The notes under the pieces were generated by a model. The model was given only the letters and a program-made list of their open reading frames with translations. It was not told the origin of the DNA and ran no database searches. A program made the translations under genes and the position numbers. From the NCBI RefSeq assembly GCF_002878395.1, contig NC_061122.1:76762998-76826997 (forward strand): 64,000 nt of DNA, read 5' to 3'. The stretch's first letter is position 1, and each line of letters begins with the position of its first letter. This stretch comes from Capsicum annuum (lineage: Eukaryota > Streptophyta > Magnoliopsida > Solanales > Solanaceae). Of the stretch, positions 47,206 to 58,289 are shown one piece after another.

Positions 47206-48350
47206 AGATTGAGATCATTCTAGGAAAAGACATGCTGGAGAATTTTATGGTCTATGAAGACATCTACATAAACTCCATAGAGATAATGCCTCCAAATCTT
47301 CAAAGAAAAAACTACAACTTCTAACTCAAGATCATGAGTAACAAAATTCTTCTCATGTGTCTTTAACTGTATGGAGGCGTAGGTTATGACCTTACCATGC
47401 TGCATGAGGACACAACCTAAACCCACTCTGGATACATCACAATAGACTACAAAACCGTCTGAACCATTTGGAATCGCTAAAAGTGGAGCAGAGGTGAATT
47501 AAGTCTTCAACTCTTGAAAGCTCTTCTCGCATGAATCTAACCACTGAAACTTAATCTTCTTCTGAGTCAATCTGCACATGGGAGATGCAATAGTAGAAAA
47601 TCCCTCGACAAACCGTCTATAATAGCCAGCCGAACCCAAGAAACTCCTAATATCTGATAGAGATACGGGTCTGGGCCAGTTTCTTATTGCCACAGTTTTT
47701 TGAGAATCTACTCTAATTGCATCACCGAAAATAATATGGCCAAGGAATGCTGGTGATCTTATCCAAAATTCACACTTGTTGAACTTAGCAAATAATTGGT
47801 GATCCCTGAGAGTCTGTAAAACAATCTTGAGATAGTCTGCATGATCACACTCTGTGCGAGAATAGACCAAAATATCATCTATGAAGACTATGACAAATAT
47901 GTCCAAGTACTGCTTGAACACACGATTCATAAAATCCATAAAAGCTGTAGGGGCAATGCTAAGATGAAATGACATGACTAAAAATTTAAAGTTCGAAATG
48001 TCACATTCTCTAACTCTGAGCTGATGATTGCCTGATTTAAGGTCTATCTTTGAGAAGTAACTGGCACCCTGAAGTTGGTCGAATAGATCATCAATCCTGG
48101 GAAGAGGATATCTATTCTTGACCATGACCTTTTTGAGTTGACGGTAATCAATATATATCCCAAGAGATTCGTCTTTCTTACGCACGAATAATACTAGCAC
48201 ACCCCATGGGGAAACGCTGGGTTTGATGAATCCCTTATCTAAGAGATCCTTTAACTGATCTTTCAATTCTTTGAGTTTTGCTGATGCTATTCTATATGGT
48301 GGAATAGAAATAGGCTGAGTATCCAGAAGAAGGTCTATTTCAAAGTTTAT
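47206..48350 (-). pseudogene. TE8 reverse transcriptase and RNase H
   Basis: A 255-codon open run 48266-47499 carries [40 protein letters not shown], an intact FIDDILVYS (codons 47879-47874) and [20 protein letters not shown]. Around 48000 VRECDIS passes directly to NFKFLVMSF: about a dozen residues usually present (the PKTAF.TRYG region) are missing in frame. RNase H at 47426-47220 has [20 protein letters not shown] and [13 protein letters not shown] but the codon run around the first Asp (CDVSR) is separated by a stop near 47430. Confidence 0.92.
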
Positions 48351-48559
48351 TTCCCTTTCGGGAGGAATGCCTTGAAGATCTTTGGGAAAGACATTTGAGT
48401 ATTTATTAACAACAGGGACTATTTCGAGGCTAGGATATTACGAAGTATAATCTTTAATATACATGAGATGATACACACACCCCTTGGAAATCATTTTCCT
48501 TGCCTGAAGGTAGGAAACAAGTTGACCTATGAACGCTGAAATGCTACCCTTCCACTCTA

Positions 48560-48870
48560 GGATGGGCTCATTCGAGAACTGAAACTAAACTATCCTATTT
48601 CTATAGTCGACTATGGCATAGCATGAACGAAGCCAATCCATCCTGAGAATGAGATCAAAATCAGTCATCTCTAACTCCACTAAATCTGCTGATGTGGATT
48701 TCTCAGATATCATAATCGGGCAGTTCCTATATACACGTCGGGCTATGATGGTTTTACCCGCCGGGGTAGAGACTGAGAAGGGCTTTCCTAGGACTTTGGG
48801 ACTAATTCCAAAATTGCCTGCTTTGTATGGAGTAACGAAACACAAAGATGCACCTGGGTCTAGCAAAGTA
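48560..48870 (-). pseudogene. TE8 aspartic protease
   Basis: Open run 48866-48585. The active-site loop LDPGASLCFVTPYKAGNFGI is canonical, with the catalytic Asp at residue 3. Then VSTPAGKTIIARRVYRNCPI, ADLVELEMTDFDLILRMDWL. Gly before MDWL is Arg. It is the best kept protease of the window but is embedded in a disrupted pol. Confidence 0.88.
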
Positions 48871-48904
48871 TAAACATAAACATGGAAAATCTATAACGTA
48901 ACAG

Positions 48905-50010
48905 TAACGACATCAAGAGTATTTTCCTGATCCTGTCGGGACTGAAGAGCATAGAGTCTGTTTGGGCATTGCCCACTGGTAGCACTGGAAAATGGTACCC
49001 TGCTGGTTCGGGTGACTGGATTGAGCTGTAGAATAATTTTTATTGACCCTAAAGACTTGACTGTAGATACTCTCTAATCCTATAGCCTGGCTTACCACAG
49101 CCAAAATAAACATCATTACCAGCTCTGCAAATGCCCTTATGGTTCTTGTCACAAGTGTGACAAAGGGGATTCGTTCGGGCACTGCTAACACTGCCTTGAG
49201 ATTTAGAGCCTGGCGCTTTGTTTCTATTGCCATCTCTGAACTTAGGCACCGGAGCGCTGGTAGAGCAAGGAGCTGGAACGGCCGACTTGGAGCAAAACTA
49301 TCAATGGTTTCTTCCATCTGACTTGGGGTGAACAAATTTGAAATTACCTGACCTTGCTCTCTTGTTCTGCCTCTCCATAGTCTTAAACTTCTGCTCTTCT
49401 ACTTGCGGGGCCTGGGTCATGATTCTTTCTAAGGTCATATCACCAATCTGCATCACAGACCTACACTTATCCACCACACTATCGTTGACCCCTAACATGA
49501 ACTTGCTCATCTTAGCTCTATTAGCTGCAACAACATGAGGAACATACCTATCTGGATGAGTAAATCTGAGAGAATACTCCCTAACCATCATATTCCCCTG
49601 CCTAAGTTTGATGAACTCAAGAACTTTGGCTTCCCTCAGCTCTTGGGAAAAGAATCTATTTAAGAAGGCTATGACAAATTCCTCCCACTGGTAGGTGTCT
49701 AACTCAGCACTCTTAATAAAAGTAGCACTCATGATGTCAATGACCTTCTGGACTTGGTCAATGAACTCCTGAGGGTCCTCATAAGACTTAGACTCATCGA
49801 AAGATGGAGGGTTTATCTGGGTGATGTCCCAAACCCTAGCTGCTTTGGGAGTAGCCACTGGATTGGATGGATGACTAGTGTCCATTCATTCCGTGCAGCC
49901 ATGAACTAAGAAAGTGTGGTAAATGTGGCTCTAAACTCCCCATAGGAAATATGTTCGCCCAAAGTATCTTCGGGCTGAGGAGCTGGCTGGTTTCTTCTCT
50001 TTGGGGCCAT
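48905..50010 (-). pseudogene. gag: TE8 gag
   Basis: Start ATG complement at 50008-50010 (MAPKRRNQPAPQPEDTLGEH), with a stop and frame change near 49905. A 194-codon run 49885-49301 has ITQINPPSFDESKSYEDPQE, RFFSQELREAKVLEFIKLRQ and VREYSLRF. At about 49690 AELDTYQ is joined to WEEFVIAFL, an in-frame loss of roughly 20 residues present in TE6 and TE7. The knuckle at 49170-49060 reads CHTCDKNHKGICRAGNDVYF then GCGKPGYRIREYL: two Cys and the His are each replaced by Tyr. Confidence 0.9.
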
Positions 50011-50212
50011 GGCTTGAAATAAGAGAAGAATGGATTAGACTGAGAGTTTAACTTGTGATTATTCTCACTAGCATGACATGAATAATGAAGAAAGAGGACT
50101 ATTCCTAAAACCTCTTATAGCCTCCCACATATAAATATGGCGTGCAACACACCCACGTACAAAACTCTACTAGATGCAGCTTTCAAACTTCCTAGGACTC
50201 TATTGAACCTTA

Positions 50213-50226
50213 GGCTCTAATACCAA
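50213..50226 (-). other. TE8 primer binding site (tRNA-Met type)
   Basis: In element sense TTGGTATTAGAGCC, one change from the consensus initiator-Met site, three bases from the LTR. Confidence 0.92.
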
Positions 50227-50229
50227 GTT

Positions 50230-53008
50230 TGTAACACCCCGATTTGCTAAACCGAAAAGCTACAAGGTGCTCATGATGACGAGGGACCACAAGCCAACCA
50301 TGACTGATATCTGTACCTGTATACTGCAAATCATGATATAATAATATGGAATACATGGAACTGTAAAGCCATAAAGTTCAACTGAATATAATCATATAGG
50401 TGAAAATACCCAAATTAGCTCAATCTAAACATAAATATGAAATCCTCTAAACTATCTGTCTAATGAGTTGAAGGAACATATCTTCATTTCTCGAAATAAC
50501 TCCGTAAAACTGAACAGAAGAGATAAATAAATGAATCAAATCATAATTTCCTCGAATCAATAAGGACTCACTGTGTTTCTGCGACTGGAATGTTACTGCT
50601 ACTGCTGGGCTGGAGCTGGTGTCTCGGAACCTATGGTGTAACATGAAAAGAAAGTACCATAGCATAAATGCGTCAGTACAACTGGAGTACTGAGAATACG
50701 AGGAAGGTAGGCTGAACATATAGGGTTTCATACATGAACAACACTAACTTACTATTATGAATGTGGGAGTACAAACACATATTTATAGAAACTGGGGCCG
50801 TGAATATGTGATAGCATGAACTGTAAGATACTACATGGTTTACTGATAACTATCATGACTGATACTAAAACTGATAACATAGACGACAGTATCTGATAGT
50901 CCTGTATATACTGAAATCTGAAGAATGCCCTGAGTTCTTCTACCGAGATTGATACTGAAACTGTGGGAAGTAGTGTTTAACCGACATGCCCCATATATGC
51001 CGTTATGCCTAAGCTGTGGTCCAATCTCTGCCACGACTGAAGGGGTGTCAATACCATGCCATGGGTACGGATATCCTATGAGTGATCCTTATCTGGAGAG
51101 TACTTAATGAGAACGGTGAGAACCCTAAACTGACGGGTTAAGCAACCTCATCAACTGTAATCTGACGAGTTAACATGTCTCAACCTACGCTGGCCACGTA
51201 GTTCTGAAACACAAGGATTGCTACTAAGAATCACACCCTGAACTTGCGGGTGAGTTCCCATCCTTGGGTTCACTCGGTGCTAACCTCTACTCCTATTTGG
51301 AGGGACTGGACATGAATAATTGATTGTGCATAACTTAATCTTACTGAATACCATTGACTGGCGGAATGTTACTAATATCTAATAACTGACTAAGATCATG
51401 TGGTTTTCCTGAGTCACATGATGGAATGAAGTCTATGGAATCATAGCTTGAGTTTTGATACCATGAAACATGACCTGGATCTAGGCAAACAGCTATAGTT
51501 TTCGGGTAAAGTACCCCCAGGACTCGATGGAAGGAAACTGACACACATGACTGACTTGATTATAAGAGTAGAGTCCATAATATATAATATCATAAGTGGG
51601 GATCTCATACTAAGCATGGTTATCAACAATGTATTGCATGGAAAGGATTTCATAACACATGGAAGTACTTGCACAATCTTAATATCATGTTCATTGCATA
51701 ATCATATTGGAAACATGTACCAATAGCATGGAAGTTCATGTGGATTGCATGGTTATAATACATCTTGTTCATAAGTAGGATTTTCAAGTAAACATAGCAT
51801 AATCTCATAAGAATAGTTCATGAGTATTCCAAAAATATTTACAAGGCATATTAACAACATAGAAGTCATTGGAACGTAAGGGCATATCATGAATCCTTCA
51901 CTTAGTCACAATTTAGCTATATTGCATGGTTTTTAGTTCCTTAGGCATTTTACCAAACACCTTATATGCACATCTTAATAATCGGTAAAATCATCAAATT
52001 ATACATCATTAACAGCTAACTTTACATGTTTCCAACTCATATGATATCATGAATTCACAAAAACATATAAATATTCCATCTTGGGAATTACCCAATATCA
52101 ACAACATGATCATCAACACCAAAAAATAGAGAAATCATACTTTATAACGAAAAAAAGGAAAACAAACAAGCATCAACATGGGTATGATCATATCACCACA
52201 ATCAACCAATATTTTGTATTTTAAATATTGATTCTTGAACTCCATGGACTAAAGGAATCCGTTGATGAACACTACGCATACCTTAGAAGGATGATTTTTG
52301 ATGATTGATAGAGGAATTTTCTTGAAATCGGATCTTCAAGCTTAATTATGCAACCCTAGTTGTTTTTCTCCTTTTATGTTCTTGTATGAAGAGCTTTGAG
52401 ATGAAAATAGGGTTGTAATATGTTTAGGAGCTATATATTTCATAGGGTTAAGTTTAGGGATGTGTAAGGAGTATTTAAAGACTTAATTACCTTTAAAATA
52501 ACTCAAAACTGAGTGTTTTTGACACTTTCAATTGACTTAGGTGGTGCCCAAGTGATTGACTATGCTTGGGTTGGGCAGCGCCTAACTAATCGCCTATGCT
52601 TGGGTTGGGCAGCGCCTAACCAGTTGCCTATGCTTATTATCTCTCAGAAAAATGGGTATAACATTTCGCTCGGGTATTGGATTAAGGCAAAATTGGTGTC
52701 ATTGGAAAGCTAACTCGATTATCTACAATGTGGTGTGTCTAAATAAGCCAAAATACAACATTAACATTGATTTATACTCATTCAAAGATGACCTTTGCAA
52801 AATCTAATGCTAAAACTTGATGGATTCAAAAACTCTTAGCTTGCTTACCTTAAGTGACTCATATTTACAAGATTAATGAATCTTAAGCTATCCTATAACT
52901 AGGATATTCATTGTAAGTCATGTACTCAAGTACGAATCATAGTATAGGAGATTTCATACGTAGGAATACTTATTCACTTCCTAGCTTAGAAACATATGGG
53001 GTATTACA
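50230..53008 (-). repeat. TE8 5' LTR (2779 bp)
   Basis: On the plus strand TGTAACACCCC to GGGGTATTACA. It includes the 34-bp repeat array (52555-52636) and, next to it, a block (52653-52727) shared with the TE10 solo LTR. Confidence 0.93.
52555..52636. repeat. 34-bp tandem repeat in the TE8 5' LTR
   Basis: Units 52555-52588, 52589-52622 and a partial 52623-52636, the counterpart of 45903-45984. Same copy number in both LTRs, so the array predates the TE8 insertion. Confidence 0.9.
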
Positions 53009-53572
53009 TATAAGTAGAACGGTTTCCCTTCTTAACTCACTAGCTTTATTATATGATTAATGTACACTTGGGTGAATTTTCAATTCAATTTATAGGTTAT
53101 ATTTATCTTTAATTGTCTTTGTATCTTGGTTGGCAATTGCCTACTGATTACCACATGTTTGGTAGTCATACTACATTTCTACAACTAGCAGAACATAGTA
53201 CAAGTTATCATTGTTGAGGTGTGCATTATGTGGGGAAGCCATGGTTTAGAGACTTAAGTGAGCTCCTGATGCTTAAAGTATTACTTACCTTGCTTTTATG
53301 TATTGGATAGCCTCTACGTTGTATTTAGAGATTGTTGTATATGTATATTCATTTAGTACCTCCTTTGTATCCTTATTATATTAGAAACCCTTGTACTGAT
53401 ACCACTAGGTTTAGGGACTATATTATGCATTTAATGTTTGGTTACATCTATTTTGTATTCTTTCTTTTTCTAATTGGTAGTCTATTTCTAGCTGTTCTAG
53501 ACTACGACTTTGGCTTGCCTACTGGTAGGTTATAGTTGGTGCCATTATAACCTGAGAAATTAGGTCATGACA
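53009..53572 (+). repeat. LTR 3' end fragment next to TE8
   Basis: Noncoding. It ends in 'ttgcctactggtaggtta ... aaattaggtcatgaca' at 53572, the characteristic 3' end of a nightshade Ty3/gypsy LTR in plus orientation. No primer site follows, so it is either a 3' LTR or a solo LTR end. Its left side is cut by TE8. Confidence 0.6.
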
Positions 53573-54645
53573 CTAATTGTTAATTTATTTATTCTTAAGG
53601 CATATATATGAATCCAATTGCTCCTGAATGGTTAAAAACTAGTTGTTTTTTGTTGATTTTGTTGATGAATTCTACATCCATGGCTTCGCTGGATAAATGT
53701 GCTCATCATAATAGTCATGGGTGAAGTTTGAGTAATTCGAGAGACATGACATCTCATCTATCCCTACAATAGATCTAGTGACACCATTCTTAAAGGTATA
53801 AGTTCTTTTGTGTTGCTTTTGGTACCATAAATATTTTATTAGCAAAATTGGTTATATGTGAAGAATGTGTGAAAAGGTCCAGTTCAAAGAGTTGAGTGTT
53901 CTTTTAAAAGAGTCACATTCCTCAAAATAATGAAGTTACCTTGCATTTACCTTTATTTTTCTTTAGTTTTATTTTTATTCTTAATTTATGAAAACACCAA
54001 AAATATTTTTTGCCCATTTTCTTTTGTTTTGGTGTTGGCCTTTTCCTTTTTCATAGGTTTGTCTCAAAGGATGAATTTTCTACGAGATACTAAGAAATGC
54101 GCCCTTTGGTTAAGGATAAGGCAAAATCTAAAACCAAAAAGGTGTAATGAGCCTTCAAATCATTTTCCTTATTTCAATATTTTTTTCCCGTTACAGCTTT
54201 CGTATAGCTTCCCTAACCCATACTACACTTTTGTATCTTTTGGTGCATATCCGAGTTGTAGTTTTCACCATTGATCATTATTCGTATGGTGACTAATTTA
54301 TATAGATAGGTTGAGTTCTTGGAGTTTGGGTTGCTCATTTCCCTCTATCTTTATTTTTATTTATTTTTTTCGAGACAAATGAATTGACTATTCTCGACTT
54401 TGAATTGTATAGATATGATTATATGCTCTTGTACTGGATCCACCAGGTTATGGAATTGTTATATTTTACTGACCATTTTATTAATCTAGAACCTTTTTTA
54501 TTTATAAATTATATTTTTGAGATTTCACCTATATTGGCATCTACTACTAAATAACGCATTACATTAGCTCTGAGTTATGGTTTTGCCTTACCTACCGGAA
54601 GGATTTGGTATGTTCTATTATGACACGTACATCGGGTTGATATAG
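53573..54645 (+). repeat. Unassigned DNA leading into the TE9 5' LTR end
   Basis: About 53573-54150 shows nothing I recognise: no coding, no LTR terminus. From about 54150 to 54640 the sequence has the look of an LTR 3' half, ending with 'cttacctaccgg...ttatgacacgtac' and followed immediately by a primer-like site. Confidence 0.5.
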
Positions 54646-54646
54646 C

Positions 54647-54660
54647 TTGGTATGAAAGCC
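54647..54660 (+). other. TE9 primer binding site (tRNA-Met type)
   Basis: TTGGTATGAAAGCC, two changes from TTGGTATCAGAGCC, 250 bp before gag. Confidence 0.6.
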
Positions 54661-54725
54661 AAGTTTCACTTGTATTATTGGTACAAGAGCAAGTGTGTAG
54701 TAAGTTCCTGCAGATTGAAACAATG

Positions 54726-54821
54726 ATGTATGTTTCCTATCTTCAAGAGGATATGTGTGTTTCCTATCTTCAAGAGGCTATGTATGTTTCCTATCTTCAA
54801 GAGGCTATGGGGAATTCTTAG
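54726..54821 (+). CDS. Possible 31-codon leader ORF made of three 9-residue repeats
   Basis: The ATG at 54726 opens a frame to TAG at 54819-54821. Its middle consists of three consecutive copies of a 27-bp unit, each encoding [YC]VSYLQE[AD]M. The frame is preserved because 27 is a multiple of three. It lies between the primer site and gag, the place of an upstream ORF. No evidence of expression; it may simply be noncoding DNA triplicated by slippage. Confidence 0.25.
   Translation: MYVSYLQEDMCVSYLQEAMYVSYLQEAMGNS
54727..54807. repeat. 27-bp direct triplication in the TE9 leader
   Basis: Three adjacent units 54727-54753, 54754-54780 and 54781-54807 (tgtatgtttcctatcttcaa plus gaggcta). Unit 1 differs from unit 3 by one base, unit 2 by one base. 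Such identity in an otherwise decayed element indicates recent amplification. Confidence 0.95.
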
Positions 54822-54904
54822 AAGTTCTTCACTTCTTTCACCTATTTCGTTCTAAGAGACTGAGTTAGTTTGTAAAAATATTACCTTGACTTTACTCTTT
54901 CGTA

Positions 54905-55542
54905 GATATCTAGGACACGTGTTACTACTACACAACACGAGGATCCCGAGACTGAGCCTAGTGATAATTCTACTACTTGTGTATAACCTATAGAACATGG
55001 ACAGATGCATGATTTATCCCCAGATAGGGGCTAGGATAGGTCGCCTTCTCCATGTCCTATTCTCACTCCTGTGGAAGAGATTCTTCCACCCTATAAAGCG
55101 GTAGGTCAGGGACTAACCCAAGATCTACTAGGGTTTATTTCCTCATAGATGCTAAGAGATGCATTGGTTAAGCTTTTAGGTTTAGTTGGTGGTGCACCAT
55201 GAGATGGTGCATAGTCTATAGATCAGAGTGGTACTAAGGCTCCCAGAGTTGAGATTCCTCCTACACCGATAGTTTCTCAGTAGGTAGTTGATTAGAAAGT
55301 AGTTGGTCAACCTTTTATGTTTCTATGGAGTATAAGATATTGGGTATATTCTTGATATTAACTCTGCCTAGGTTTTCTGGATCTCCAGGTAAGGATCCAT
55401 ATGAGTCTCTGGTTGCTTGTGAGATAGGTTCTTTGATTTGGGCCTTATTGAGATGTACGGTATGGATTACACCATATTTTAGTGATATTTGGATGCTCGA
55501 CAATAGAGAAGATGTTATATGGATTATAGGACAGTTTGACCT
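54905..55542 (+). pseudogene. gag: TE9 gag, 5' part
   Basis: Readable from TRVTTTQHEDPETEPSDNS (about 54912) through a Pro-rich region to RFSGSPGKDPYESLVACEIG at about 55374-55433, the start of the chromovirus capsid core. Stops and frameshifts lie throughout. It is broken at 55542 by the solo LTR TE10. Confidence 0.75.
55538..55542. repeat. TE10 target site duplication, left copy (GACCT)
   Basis: GACCT immediately before the TG end, matched by GACCT at 58290-58294 after the CA end. Confidence 0.95.
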
Positions 55543-58289
55543 TGTAGCGACCTGAAATCGCCTCCCGGGATGTCACACAGTACTTAAGGCTGTAAGTAGC
55601 TCCAAGATAACCCTTTGAGCCTATTTCTACTAATAACACATTTCAAGATGAAATAATTCAAACACTAGCATAGTCATATCATATGAAAGGAAATACGGAG
55701 AAAATACTCGGTCCAAATGACCAAGCAATATCGAAAAATCTAACCACAACCATAATCTGATAACTAGTCTGACAAAGCCTCTACTAACCCATGACTTAGA
55801 GCCCATTGGAACAGGTCCCCAACTGACTTGAAATAAACTTAAAGTAATAACATAGTCTCTCAAATACTATAATATGTGATGATAGGTCCTTGAACCATGA
55901 GGACTCACCACTGTAGGGATGTAAACAGAGGTACGCAGAAGTCACTGACGAGGTTGGGACTGAGCACCTGAACCTATATTATAAGACAGTGTAGCAGATA
56001 GACGTATATGTTGATCAGCACTTGGAAATGTACTAAGTATGCAGGGGTGCTTGCATTTATATAAAACAACATCAATACTCTTTAATCAAATCATGCATGC
56101 AATAAGTAATGACTCGCATGGCTTCAATAAGTATAAAATATAAAGCTCATGAATAATGTAAAATGGAACATGTAACACAATCTTATGAGTCATCATACTT
56201 TCACTTTAAAATCAGTAATCTTCTCTTATTCTCATTACCCACAGGCTAATGGAAACTTTAAGTAATACTTTTAACTTGTTCATCTATCTCATGGAGAGTA
56301 AAACTTCTCTAATGCTCAAGAACTCATAACTGTTTTGAACTCAAATACTTGGAATTCTAAATCATATAACTTTGGAATATACTTGAAAGCATTTCATTCA
56401 TGTTGGGAAAATATCGTATTTCAAGCATTAGGGAAAATACTCATATCAATGGAAAGAATTTTAGTTTTAAAAGAAAATATCTTATCTCAATGGAAAAATA
56501 CTTTAGTTTAGAGAGTAACTGATCTTAAAGTTTAAATATCAAGGGAGGTTCTCTTAACTGACACAAACCATGCGTGTTACATGGAGTCGAACGTCTTTTT
56601 CTTCTAAGAAAGAGACCTCACATATGGGAGAGGCATCATACTCTTGCCAAGGAGTATAACCTAGGTCCAGTGATCACTAAAAAAACTCAGCCTTGGGCCC
56701 AATATCAATTCGTCCTTAGGCCCAATAATAATCATAAACTCAACCTCAGGCCCAACCTATGGTGGCATATAGTTTTGGGGTAAGAAACCGTAGTAACATA
56801 GCCACTCGGTGCTAAATACTACTACCTTTGGATTATCTATGCTCATCTTGTAAAAACAACTTTTAAAAATAATCTCATGGTTCACCATGAACCCAATAAT
56901 CAAATCGATATTCTCATATATTAGGGTGGTTTTCAAAACTCAATGAGCATTAGGTCAAAACATTTCTCGATAATCTCAGTATACTTAAATCATGGGTTCT
57001 TATAGCATAAGAGTTCATAAAATTGCAAATCTCAGTAATTCATTCTAATGCTAAAACTCATCAAAAGCATAATAGATAGCATATAGATTCATAACTCATG
57101 TACAAATCTGGAAATTTCAGCAATTTGTCTCAAAATCTCAACATACTCATATACTTTAATATCTCAAATATTTCAACTATTAACTTCTCAAGGATAAAAT
57201 CATGGGGTATAGACCCATCTGCAATTTTTCTAGAAGCCATGTAAAAATTATTCCATTAGACTCTCAATTCATGGAAAACATCAAAATATTGCAATCAATA
57301 ATAATGGGTGAAAATCCTAATTCAAATTCACGTAAAATCTCATAGATTGCAAAAAATCATAGTTTAAATAAGCCTTTGGTACAAGGATGAAAGGATTACC
57401 CTTGTTCAAAACCCCACATACCATAGATTATGAAATTGAATGAACAAGCTTGCTTTAAACTCTTCTTCTTACTCTTGATAGAGGGTTCTTGGAACCCTTA
57501 AACTTGGAGAACTCAAATCTCAACTCAATTTATTGAATCTATGGTGAGTTCTTGGATTTCTTGGAGAAGGGTTTTAGATTTACTTTTGAGGGAGAAACCC
57601 CAGACTTTGGATGTTTTGGGAGATAATGAGGCTATCAAGTTTGTTTGGAATATATCTGAAGGTTAAAATGCAAAATTCCCAAAAGCGTCTTTTTAAAAAT
57701 AAGCTAAAAATAGTGAACAGGGGCCTGCGACAGTCATAGCAACGGACCATCGGGTCATCCATCGCACTTTGTCTAGGAATGGGACACACTTCCTTGATGC
57801 GATGGTTGGAGAGACATTCCATCTCAATTTTAATGGTCCTTCGAATCATTCGTCACACGATCGCCAGTGTGAGGCCATGTTGCCTCAACGCGACGGTCCC
57901 AGCGATGATCTATCGCATCCTGGACGGTCCATCTTCTTGGATGACGCACTTGGGCCAGAAAAGGGAGTTACTTTCTTTATTGCAATAGGCTGAGCAACAG
58001 TCGTTCTTAGACTCGAAGGTCTGTCAGATCGTCCGTCGCACCTGGGCGATTCTAACAACTCTTGGAAAAACGGTCATAACTACTCACCCTGATACCGTAT
58101 ATGGACGAAATTGGTACCATTGGAAACATAATTCAATTATCTACATGAAAAAGGTAAAATTTGAGAAAATTGCATATGGTTTAAATACCAATTACTGGGA
58201 AGTCTCGTCTAATCTTTTAGGGCCAAAATTACACTTCACTTGACACGCTCTAATGCTCAGACTACGAAGGAACCTTGCGGGGTCTTACA
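55543..58289 (-). mobile_element. TE10: solo LTR (2747 bp)
   Basis: Starts TGTAGCGACC and ends GGTCTTACA on the plus strand, flanked by perfect GACCT duplications, with no internal coding. Related to the TE8 LTR and to 63246-64000, which fixes the orientation as minus. It is the product expected from recombination between the two LTRs of one element. It contains a GC-rich block of short inverted words (57710-58060, for example CGACGGTCC and GGACCATCG) and a conserved U3 block at 58073-58145. Confidence 0.93.

Larger units (their letters stand above)
43715..53008 (-). mobile_element. TE8: chromovirus with both LTRs, integrase core deleted
   Basis: Minus strand. 5' LTR 53008-50230, primer site 50226-50213, gag from 50010, protease, RT, RNase H, then only the integrase C-terminus, polypurine tract 46373-46358 and 3' LTR 46357-43715. 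The 3' LTR lacks its last about 130 bases. The longest coding runs in the window (255, 194 and 140 codons) are here. Sampled LTR stretches differ by about 8 percent (for example 45081-45193 against 51731-51843). Confidence 0.92.

Noticed and set aside
48913..49335. 140-codon minus-strand open frame
   Set aside because: It is a shifted frame over the TE8 gag zinc-knuckle region; the frame with the CCHC residues is the other one (49249-49049).
53930..54274. 114-codon open frame rich in Phe and Leu
   Set aside because: Composition follows from T-rich noncoding DNA; no conserved motif, no neighbours, and it runs into an LTR-like end.
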